A DNA stretch of 34,097 bases, from NCBI RefSeq assembly GCF_901521055.1, contig NZ_CABEGA010000047.1:1-34097 (forward strand), read 5' to 3'. Shown here piece after piece: positions 28,470-34,097 of the stretch. A program made the translations under genes and the position numbers. Position 1 is the stretch's first letter, and the number at the start of each line of letters is the position of its first letter. The DNA comes from Cellulomonas hominis. Lineage in GTDB: Bacteria; Actinomycetota; Actinomycetes; Actinomycetales; Cellulomonadaceae. The notes under the pieces were generated by a model. That model searched no databases, had not been told where the DNA came from, and saw only the letters and a list, made by a program, of their open reading frames with translations.

Positions 28470-29251
28470 GGGGACTCGTCCTCCGGCGGGACCGGAACCT
28501 GGACATCGGGCACCGCACGGCCGCCGGGAGCGGTGCGCTCCGGGGCGGCGGGACCGGTCGCGGCCGGGTGGCCCGTGGCGATGCGGGCCTTCTGCGTCGC
28601 CGCGTAGATGTCCACGTACTCCTGGCCGGACAGGGCCATGAGCGCGTACATGATCTCGTCGGTCACCGAGCGCAGGATGAACCGGTCGTTCTCCATGCCG
28701 CGGTACCGGCTGAAGTCGAGCGGCTCGCCGATCACGACGCCGATGCGGCGCGGGCGCGGGAGGCGCTGGCCGAGCGGCTGCGCCTTGTCGGTGTCGATCA
28801 TCGCGACGGGGATGACCGGGGCGCCCGACTCCAGCGCCATCCGGGCCACGCCGGTCTTGCCGCGGTACAGGCGGCCGTCGGGGCTGCGGGTGCCCTCGGG
28901 GTAGATGCCGAAGAGCTTGCCCTCGGCGAGCCGGTTCAGGCCCGTGCGCAGCGCCGCCTCCGAGGCCTTGCCCCCGCTGCGGTCCACGGGGATCGTGCCG
29001 ACCCCGCGCATGAACCCCGCGGTGAGGCGGCCCTTGAGGCCACGCCCCGTGAAGTACTCGTTCTTGCCGATGAACACGATCTCGCGGTCCAGGACCAGCG
29101 GCAGGAAGAACGAGTCGATGACGGCCAGGTGGTTGCTGGCGAGGATCGCCGCACCGTCGGTGGGCACGTGCTCGGCGCCCCGCACCCAGGGGCGGAACAG
29201 CAGGTGCAGCAGCGGGCCCACCAGGACCCGCTTCATGAACCAGTAGAACAA
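28460..29251 (-). CDS. 1-acyl-sn-glycerol-3-phosphate acyltransferase family protein (PlsC-like)
   Basis: 263-residue membrane-associated acyltransferase that would transfer a fatty acyl group to lysophosphatidate or a related lipid. The catalytic motif is NHLAVIDSFF (NH-x4-D, residues about 40-49), with EGTRSPDG as the phosphate-binding motif at about 118-125 and a FxGKNEYF block between. The N-terminus is hydrophobic. The C-terminal 35 residues are Pro/Ala-rich and probably disordered. I chose the TTG at 29251: GAGAGG lies 7 nt upstream and the family usually starts with a short FYWF-type segment; ATG 29236 is the alternative. The M. tuberculosis counterpart in the matching neighbourhood is Rv2182c. 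Divergent from the proline-rich membrane protein gene. Confidence 0.92.
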   Translation of the reverse strand: MFYWFMKRVLVGPLLHLLFRPWVRGAEHVPTDGAAILASNHLAVIDSFFLPLVLDREIVFIGKNEYFTGRGLKGRLTAGFMRGVGTIPVDRSGGKASEAALRTGLNRLAEGKLFGIYPEGTRSPDGRLYRGKTGVARMALESGAPVIPVAMIDTDKAQPLGQRLPRPRRIGVVIGEPLDFSRYRGMENDRFILRSVTDEIMYALMALSGQEYVDIYAATQKARIATGHPAATGPAAPERTAPGGRAVPDVQVPVPPEDESPAQ

Positions 29252-29324
29252 CCTGCCACCTCTCGCCCTCGTCGCCGCGGGCCGGCTGTGCGTCGTCCCC
29301 GTGCCCTGTGCTCGGAGCCGACTC

Positions 29325-29330
29325 TAGAGT
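29325..29330 (+). promoter_or_regulatory. -10 element TAGAGT, leaderless start of membrane protein gene
   Basis: TAGAGT ends 6 nt before ATG 29337, without a ribosome-binding site between them. Same arrangement as at several other genes in the window. Confidence 0.45.
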
Positions 29331-29336
29331 GCTGCC

Positions 29337-29966
29337 ATGGCCCCGCGTCCCGACCGACCCGACCCGTCACCCGACGGCGACGACCGCGACGACGCGCCCG
29401 AGGGGCGTCCGGACCCGCTCCACGTCTCCGACGAGCAGTGGGCCGCGATCGTGGCCGACCTGCGCGGCGACGGGGACCCGACTGCCACGGTGACGCCGCC
29501 GGACGCCGCTCCCGCAGGCCAGGACGACCCGCGGACGTCGTCCGGTCCCGCCGTAACCTACCCCGTCGCGCCCTGGGTGACCGACCGGCGCGTCGTGCGC
29601 CCGGCCCGGCCCGACGGCGACGAGGGACCCGCGGGACCCGTCGGGCCCGCACCGGCCACCGGCAGGGACTGGGACGCGACCGGCCAGATGGACGACGCGG
29701 AGCGGCGCGTCGACGAGGCCGAGCACTTCCGGCCGCCCGACCCCGGGCCGGTCCTGGGCGGCGACCCGCTGCTGACGATGGCCTGGCTGGCGGTCACGGG
29801 CATGCCGCTGCTGTGGCTCGTCGTGGTCGTCGCGTGGCGCGGCGCGCCCTCGGCGGTGCTGCAGGCCTCCGCGGCGGTGTTCGTGCTCGGGGTGGCGCTG
29901 CTGGTGTGGCGGATGCCCCAGCGGCGCGACGACGACCACGACGACTCGGACGGCGCCGTCGTCTGA
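29337..29966 (+). CDS. Proline/aspartate-rich protein with two C-terminal membrane helices, function unknown
   Basis: 209-residue protein I do not recognise. The first 145 residues are rich in Asp, Pro, Arg and Gly and predicted to be disordered, apart from a short conserved-looking helix (VSDEQWAAIVADL, about 30-42) that recurs in actinobacterial membrane proteins. Two hydrophobic segments follow, at about 150-168 and 176-193, joined by a short loop, then an acidic tail (DDDHDDSDG). Both termini should be cytoplasmic. ATG 29337 is fixed by TAGAGT 6 nt upstream. It is flanked by the acyltransferase gene (divergent) and glucokinase gene (convergent). A role at the membrane near lipid synthesis is possible but unsupported. 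Confidence 0.75.
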   Translation: MAPRPDRPDPSPDGDDRDDAPEGRPDPLHVSDEQWAAIVADLRGDGDPTATVTPPDAAPAGQDDPRTSSGPAVTYPVAPWVTDRRVVRPARPDGDEGPAGPVGPAPATGRDWDATGQMDDAERRVDEAEHFRPPDPGPVLGGDPLLTMAWLAVTGMPLLWLVVVVAWRGAPSAVLQASAAVFVLGVALLVWRMPQRRDDDHDDSDGAVV

Positions 29967-29967
29967 C

Positions 29968-30005
29968 GGTCGCCGCCCGGGTCGTGGCCGGTCCGCCGGC
30001 GAGCC
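29968..30005. terminator. Weak candidate hairpin between membrane protein gene and glucokinase gene
   Basis: GGTCGCCG (29968-29975) can pair with CGGCGA-g-CC (29997-30005) with one bulged base and a 21-nt loop. It lies in the 46-bp gap between convergent genes. Confidence 0.3.
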
Positions 30006-30012
30006 GGTGACG

Positions 30013-30957
30013 TCAGCGGCGGGCGAGGTCCGCCGCGCCGACGATCCCCGCGTCGTTGCCCATCGACGCGAGCGCGAACGTGGCCTCGGGCCGGTGACCG
30101 CGGGCCGACAGCTGGTCGAGGAACGCGCGACGGGCGGGGGCCAGCAGCAGGTCGCCCGCGGCGCTCACGCCGCCGCCGATCACGACGATCGCGGGGTCGA
30201 GCAGCGCCGCGACGGACGCCGAGCCCTCCCCGATCCAGCGGCCGAGCTCGGCGAGCAGCTCGACGGCGAGCGCGTCGCCCTCCTGGGCCGCCTGCGTCAC
30301 GTGCGGGCCGGTGAGCTCGTCGGCGTCGCCGCCCGCGAGCTCGAGCAGCCGGCCACCGCGCTCGGGCTGGGTGATCAGGGCGGACTGCGCGTCCCGCACC
30401 AGGGCGCTGCCCGAGGCGTACTGCTCCCAGCAGCCCTCGTGGCCGCAGCCGCAGTAGTGCCCGCCGGGGACGACGCGCATGTGCCCGACCTCGGCCGCGA
30501 CGCCCCACGCGCCCCGGACCAGGTTCCCGCCCACGACGAGCGCGCCGCCGAGGCCCGTGCCGATGGTCAGCAGCAGCATGTCCTGGACGTCGCGCGCCGC
30601 GCCGAACCGGAACTCGGCCCAGCCGGCGGCGTTCGCGTCGTTCTCGACGACGATCTTCACGTCGCCGCCGAGCTCCTTGGCGACGATGTCCCGCAGCGGG
30701 TGCTCGCGCCACGGCAGGTTCGGGGTGAAGAGCACGGTCGACTGGTCCGCGGCGATGAAGCCCGGGGCGGCCAGGCCGATCGCGCCGACCTCGTGCTGCT
30801 CGGCGAGCTCCTGGCAGGCCTCGATGACGCCCCGGTCGACGCTGGCGGAGTCCCGCGGGTCGGTGTCACGACGCGTCTTCGCGATGATCCGGCCGTCCTC
30901 GTCGACCACACCGGCGGCGATCTTCGTCCCGCCGATGTCCACACCGATGGCGTGCAT
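30013..30957 (-). CDS. glk: ROK family glucokinase
   Basis: 314-residue sugar kinase of the ROK family, phosphorylating glucose at carbon 6. The N-terminal phosphate loop is DIGGTK at 7-12. ENDANAAGWAEF carries the catalytic Asp. The zinc motif CGCGHEGC has Cys169, Cys171 and Cys176, with His at about 159 in the preceding EVGHM block. Length matches Streptomyces GlkA (about 317), which takes part in glucose repression, so a regulatory role is possible. There is no N-terminal DNA-binding helix, so it is a kinase and not a ROK repressor. ATG 30957 has AGGGA 5 nt upstream and starts at the conserved domain. Divergent from the acyl-CoA ligase gene with 268 bp between them. Confidence 0.93.
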   Translation of the reverse strand: MHAIGVDIGGTKIAAGVVDEDGRIIAKTRRDTDPRDSASVDRGVIEACQELAEQHEVGAIGLAAPGFIAADQSTVLFTPNLPWREHPLRDIVAKELGGDVKIVVENDANAAGWAEFRFGAARDVQDMLLLTIGTGLGGALVVGGNLVRGAWGVAAEVGHMRVVPGGHYCGCGHEGCWEQYASGSALVRDAQSALITQPERGGRLLELAGGDADELTGPHVTQAAQEGDALAVELLAELGRWIGEGSASVAALLDPAIVVIGGGVSAAGDLLLAPARRAFLDQLSARGHRPEATFALASMGNDAGIVGAADLARR

Positions 30958-31065
30958 GCTTCCCTGCTTCCGCGTGAGAGGTTCCCCAGCCGCACGGCGC
31001 GGGCCGCCGGCCCCGGGCGCGGTGCGCTCCGGTGCGGCGGCGGCAGCACTGCGCGCGTGCGCCCC

Positions 31066-31077
31066 CACGCTAGCGTG
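31066..31077. promoter_or_regulatory. 12-bp palindrome with -10-like elements in glk-fadD intergenic region
   Basis: CACGCTAGCGTG is a perfect 12-bp palindrome. It contains TAGCGT, a TAnnnT element, on each strand (minus 31072-31067, plus 31071-31076). On the minus strand this would give the glucokinase gene a leader of about 100 nt. It may be a promoter, an operator, or both. Confidence 0.4.
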
Positions 31078-31167
31078 CGAACCGGACATCGCTGCACACG
31101 CTCCCACCGCCGCGGGGCCCCCGAACTCCCTCGCGCGGGTGAGGCGACGCGCCGGACATCGGCGATT

Positions 31168-31188
31168 GGGACCTTGGTCCCTTATGCT
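31168..31188 (+). promoter_or_regulatory. Palindromic candidate operator and -10 element upstream of fadD
   Basis: GGGACC-TT-GGTCCC (31168-31181) is a perfect inverted repeat. One base later TATGCT (31183-31188) fits a -10 element, 37 nt before ATG 31226. A repressor bound here would cover the spacer between -35 and -10. Fatty-acid-responsive TetR or GntR regulators commonly control such ligase genes; which one acts here is unknown. Confidence 0.5.
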
Positions 31189-31225
31189 GCGCGCAACCCT
31201 CGACTTTCTGACAATGGAGCCAGAC

Positions 31226-33037
31226 ATGGAGGAGTTCAGCACCCCCCTGCTCGTGGAGACGGGCCCGCGGGAGAACCTGCTCGACCTGCTCGACGCGCGC
31301 GTCGCCGCCACGGGCGACGGGCCGATCATCGAGTACAAGACGCCCGGCACCGGGACCTCGTGGCGCACCGTCAGCGCCCGCGAGTTCGACCGCCGGGTCC
31401 GTGCCGTCGCGCGCGGGTTCGCCGCGCACGGCGTCGAACCCGGCGACCGCGTCGGGATCATGTCCCGCACCCGGTACGAGTGGACCCTGCTCGACTGGGC
31501 CCTGTGGACCGCCGGGGCGGTGCCCGTGCCCGTCTACGAGACCTCGTCCGCCGAGCAGGTGCACTGGATCCTGACGGACGCGGCCGTCACGCTCGTCGTC
31601 GTCGAGTCCGCGGAGCACGCCGCGACGGTCGCCGAGGTGCGGCCCGAGGCACCGCTGCTGCGGGAGGTCCTCGTCATCGACGACGGCGCGGTCGAGCAGC
31701 TCGAGGCCGACGGCACGGGCGTGACCGACGCGGAGCTCGAGCGCCGGCGCCGGTACGCCGGTCGCGACGACCTCGCCACGCTGATCTACACCTCCGGCAC
31801 CACCGGGCGGCCCAAGGGCGTCGAGCTCACGCACGGCAACTTCGCGGTGCTGGCGCGCAACGCCGTCGAGGGGCTGCACGAGGTCGTCGCCACGCCGGGG
31901 TCGCGCACGCTGCTGTTCATGCCGCTGGCGCACGTCTTCGCCCGGTTCGTCGAGGTCCTGTGCGTGCCGGCCGGCGCGGTGCTCGGGCACACGCCCGACA
32001 CGAAGCAGCTGCTCGCGGACCTCGTGGAGTTCCGGCCGACGTTCATCCTGTCGGTGCCCCGCGTCTTCGAGAAGGTCTACAACTCGGCGGAGCAGAAGGC
32101 CGCGGCCGGCGGGAAGCTGAAGATCTTCCAGTGGGCCGCGCGCACCGCGATCGCGTACTCCCGCGCGCTCGACGACGGCCGGCCCGGTCTGGCGCTGACC
32201 GTGCAGCACAAGATCGCCGACCGCCTGGTGTTCCACAAGCTCCGCGACGCCATGGGCGGGCGGGTCGAGTGGGCGATCTCGGGCGGGGCGCCGCTGGGCG
32301 AGCGGCTCGGGCACTTCTTCCGGGGCATCGGCCTGAAGGTGCTCGAGGGCTACGGCCTCACCGAGACCACCGCGCCGGCCACGGTGAACATGCCCGGCAG
32401 GACGCGGATCGGCACCGTCGGGCCTCCCCTGCCCGGTACGTCGGTCCGGATCGCCGCCGACGGGGAGGTCGAGGTCCGCGGGCACCAGGTGTTCCGGGAG
32501 TACCACGGCAACCCCACCGCGACGGCCGAGGTGTTCCACGACGGCTGGTTCCGCACCGGCGACCTGGGGTCGCTGGACGACGACGGCTACCTGCGGATCA
32601 CCGGCCGGAAGAAGGAGATCATCGTCACCGCCGGCGGCAAGAACGTCGCCCCCGCGGTGCTCGAGGACCGGCTGCGCGCCCACCCGCTGATCAGCCAGGT
32701 CGTCGTCGTCGGTGACGGCCGGCCCTTCATCGGGGCGCTCGTGACGCTCGACGCGGAGGGGCTCCCCGGCTGGTGCGCCGCGCACGGCCGCCCGCCGCTC
32801 ACGGTCGCCGAGGCCGCCACGGACCCCGAGGTGCTGGCCTCGATCGACCAGGGCGTCGAGCGGGCGAACCGCGCGGTCTCCCGCGCCGAGTCGATCCGCA
32901 AGTACCGCATCCTCGACCGCGACCTGACGATCGCGAGCGGGCACCTGACGCCGAAGCTCAGCGTCCGGCGCACGCACGTGCTCAAGGACTTCGCGGGGGA
33001 CGTCGAGGCGATCTACCGCGAGGAGCACGCGGGCTGA
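31226..33037 (+). CDS. Long-chain acyl-CoA synthetase / AMP-dependent ligase (FadD15-like)
   Basis: 603-residue enzyme of the ANL superfamily that activates long-chain fatty acids to acyl-CoA through an acyl-adenylate. The P-loop-like motif YTSGTTGRPKG is at 188-198, GYGLTETTAP begins near 375, the DGWFRTGDLG hinge region follows, then GRKKEIIVTAGGKNVAP, and Lys577 in PKLSVRR is the likely catalytic lysine. The size and the EFSTPLLVE opening match the FadD15 group. ATG 31226 was chosen because GGAGC lies 7 nt upstream; an ATG at 31214 would add four residues. The promoter has a palindrome overlapping the core region. The substrate chain length is not determined. Ends at a very strong hairpin shared with the NYN gene. 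Confidence 0.94.
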   Translation: MEEFSTPLLVETGPRENLLDLLDARVAATGDGPIIEYKTPGTGTSWRTVSAREFDRRVRAVARGFAAHGVEPGDRVGIMSRTRYEWTLLDWALWTAGAVPVPVYETSSAEQVHWILTDAAVTLVVVESAEHAATVAEVRPEAPLLREVLVIDDGAVEQLEADGTGVTDAELERRRRYAGRDDLATLIYTSGTTGRPKGVELTHGNFAVLARNAVEGLHEVVATPGSRTLLFMPLAHVFARFVEVLCVPAGAVLGHTPDTKQLLADLVEFRPTFILSVPRVFEKVYNSAEQKAAAGGKLKIFQWAARTAIAYSRALDDGRPGLALTVQHKIADRLVFHKLRDAMGGRVEWAISGGAPLGERLGHFFRGIGLKVLEGYGLTETTAPATVNMPGRTRIGTVGPPLPGTSVRIAADGEVEVRGHQVFREYHGNPTATAEVFHDGWFRTGDLGSLDDDGYLRITGRKKEIIVTAGGKNVAPAVLEDRLRAHPLISQVVVVGDGRPFIGALVTLDAEGLPGWCAAHGRPPLTVAEAATDPEVLASIDQGVERANRAVSRAESIRKYRILDRDLTIASGHLTPKLSVRRTHVLKDFAGDVEAIYREEHAG

Positions 33038-33038
33038 C

Positions 33039-33075
33039 ACGGGTGCCGGCGCGGGCTTCCCGCGCCGGCGCCCGT
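33039..33075. terminator. Strong bidirectional terminator between fadD and NYN gene
   Basis: A 17-bp stem (33039-33055 with 33059-33075, one G-T pair) around a 3-nt CTT loop starts one base after the acyl-CoA ligase stop codon and lies 25 bp from the stop of the convergent NYN gene. Confidence 0.8.
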
Positions 33076-33100
33076 CGCGTAGCGACCGCGCCGGGGGCCG

Positions 33101-34027
33101 TCAGACCCGGCCGAGGCGCGCCAGCAGCGTGGCGGACGGCAGCACCCGCGCGCCCGCGGCCTCGACGTCGGCACCGAGCGCGCGGTCGCTGGTCACCACG
33201 ACCACCACGCGCCCGGTCGGCTCCGCGCGGACCAGCCGCCGGATCAGGTCGTCGGCGATCTCCCCCGCGGAGAACAGGACGCGCACGCCGCGGGGCCCCG
33301 GGGCCGCCCGCTCCTGGCCGTTTTCCTGGCCGTCGAAGCAGCAGGTGACCTCCGCGCCGGTGCGGCCGGCGAGGGTGGCCAGCCGCTCGGTCAGGCGCCG
33401 GCGCTGCTCGGCGAGCGGCTGCTCCGGCCACGCGCGCTTCGAGACGTTGTAGCCGTCGACCACCAGGTGCGCGCGCGGCATCGCGAGCAGGTCGTCCAGC
33501 AGGGCGGGGTCGTCGGCGCCGCGGCCGCGGGACGTCGCGCGCGGCGCGGCACCGGCTCCGGGCGCGGGGGCGACCAGGTCCGCCGGCATCCGGCCGGCCG
33601 GCGGCAGCGCGAGCTCCGTGCGCAGCGCCGCGCCCGCCTCGACGACCGTGTCGAGCAGCAGCCGCACCCGGACCTCCGCGAGGTCCCGCAGCACGGCGGC
33701 GTCCTCGCGCGCCGCCCGGGCCAGGGCGTCGGCGCGGGCGCGGTCCTCGTCGGCGGCGGCGCGGACGCGGGCTGCCTCGGCGTGCACCCGCTCCGCCGCC
33801 GCGGCCACCTCGGCGGCGTGCTCGGCGGCGCGGCGGGCCTCGGACCGGGCACGGTCGGCGTCGGACCGGAGCCGGCGCAGCTCCTTGCGCAGCGCCGCCA
33901 GCTCGGCCTCGGCGGCGTCGGCGCGGGCGGACTCCGCGTCGAGGCGGGCGGCGAGCCGGGCGGCCAGGCGGGCCGACTCGGCCGGCTGGGGCGCGGCGGG
34001 GGCGGCGGGGCCCCGCCGGCCGGGGCG
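33101..34027 (-). CDS. NYN-domain (YacP/PIN-like) protein with coiled coil, N-terminus lost at contig edge
   Basis: Last 308 residues of a larger protein whose 5' end is beyond the contig. An Ala/Arg/Glu-rich, heptad-like coiled coil (about 33720-33960) is followed by a helical linker (VLRDLAEVRVRLLLDTV) and a C-terminal NYN domain: HLVVDGYNVSKRAW with the first acidic metal ligand, EVTCCFDGQ with the second, FSAGEIADDLIRRLV, and VVVVTSDRALGADV. NYN/PIN folds are metal-dependent ribonucleases, so RNA processing is likely, but no substrate is known. Internal GTG codons such as 33808 are unlikely starts because the coiled coil continues in frame to the adapter junction at 34027. Actinobacterial relatives are usually above 400 residues. 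Confidence 0.85.
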   Translation of the reverse strand, partial: RPGRRGPAAPAAPQPAESARLAARLAARLDAESARADAAEAELAALRKELRRLRSDADRARSEARRAAEHAAEVAAAAERVHAEAARVRAAADEDRARADALARAAREDAAVLRDLAEVRVRLLLDTVVEAGAALRTELALPPAGRMPADLVAPAPGAGAAPRATSRGRGADDPALLDDLLAMPRAHLVVDGYNVSKRAWPEQPLAEQRRRLTERLATLAGRTGAEVTCCFDGQENGQERAAPGPRGVRVLFSAGEIADDLIRRLVRAEPTGRVVVVVTSDRALGADVEAAGARVLPSATLLARLGRV

Positions 34028-34097
34028 CCGGCTCTTTTACACAACTTCCAGGCCCCGAGAAGGCACGGCATCTCGGATGCCGTCTTCTTGTTTGAAA
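34028..34097. other. Sequencing adapter at right contig end (not genomic)
   Basis: Positions 34028-34061 align without gaps to the Tn5 mosaic end plus Nextera read-2 adapter, 25 of 34 bases identical by eye. 34062-34069 (GGCACGGC) fits an i7 index. 34070-34089 matches the start of the P7 flow-cell sequence at 18 of 20 positions, followed by TTTGAAA. It is the inverse of the left end. Confidence 0.9.

Noticed and set aside
30013..30957. ROK-family transcriptional repressor
   Set aside because: The protein starts at the phosphate loop and has no N-terminal helix-turn-helix; kinase residues and zinc cysteines are intact.
33391..34071. Alternative minus-strand frame at the right end as the gene
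   Set aside because: It is Arg/Pro/Ser-rich without domains and runs into adapter; the frame ending at 33101 carries the NYN domain and coiled coil.

Overview
This is about 34 kb of very GC-rich DNA from an actinobacterium, probably a member of the order Micrococcales close to Cellulomonas. The support is protein content rather than rRNA: a SepH-type divisome protein, a separate ParC/ParE topoisomerase IV pair, an HrdB-like primary sigma factor with a Lys/Ala-rich N-terminus, DUF4192, DUF5998 and DUF7455 proteins, a class II (AroG-type) DAHP synthase and a pyrophosphate-type phosphofructokinase. I recognise 27 protein genes. I see no rRNA, tRNA, CRISPR array, insertion sequence or prophage gene. 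The longest stretch without a gene is the 268-bp divergent region between the glucokinase and acyl-CoA ligase genes.

Both ends are artefactual. Positions 1-67 and 34028-34097 are error-rich, mutually inverted copies of an Illumina Nextera i7 adapter, including the Tn5 mosaic end and the same partial index. The window is therefore a whole contig, and the first and last genes are cut by assembly ends, not by biology.

Layout. (1) 70-2147: TRIC-type channel (cut) divergent from sepH. (2) 2167-7598, minus strand: a probable four-gene operon of GNAT/acyl-CoA-synthetase fusion, DUF5998, alkaline-phosphatase-superfamily enzyme and thymidine kinase. (3) 7708-15204: parC on plus, then on minus parE, two tandem double-GNAT paralogues and a MarR regulator. 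(4) 15400-17417: small DUF7455 protein convergent with the primary sigma factor gene. (5) 17641-20353: universal stress protein, DUF4192 protein and a small lipoprotein. (6) 20371-27100: polyprenyl diphosphate synthase, an Rv2175c-like DNA-binding protein, a LysM/transglycosylase wall enzyme, a PASTA Ser/Thr kinase and DAHP synthase. This part recalls the M. tuberculosis idsA2-Rv2175c-pknL-aroG neighbourhood. (7) 27100-33037: PPi-PFK translationally coupled to DAHP synthase, PlsC-type acyltransferase, a proline-rich membrane protein, ROK glucokinase and FadD15-like acyl-CoA ligase. (8) 33101-34027: NYN-domain protein, cut at its N-terminus.

Functional links: the section joins core transcription and replication functions (sigma, topoisomerase IV), envelope and division control (SepH, PASTA kinase, LysM enzyme, isoprenoid and phospholipid synthesis) and central carbon entry (glucokinase, PFK, DAHP synthase). 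The regulatory DNA is more unusual than the genes: a SigR-like promoter (GGGAAT-N18-GTT) upstream of the primary sigma gene, a repeated pattern of TAnnnT placed 6-8 nt before start codons that suggests leaderless mRNAs, a palindromic candidate operator in front of the acyl-CoA ligase gene, and strong hairpin terminators between convergent genes. I did not find a convincing new defence or mobile system.
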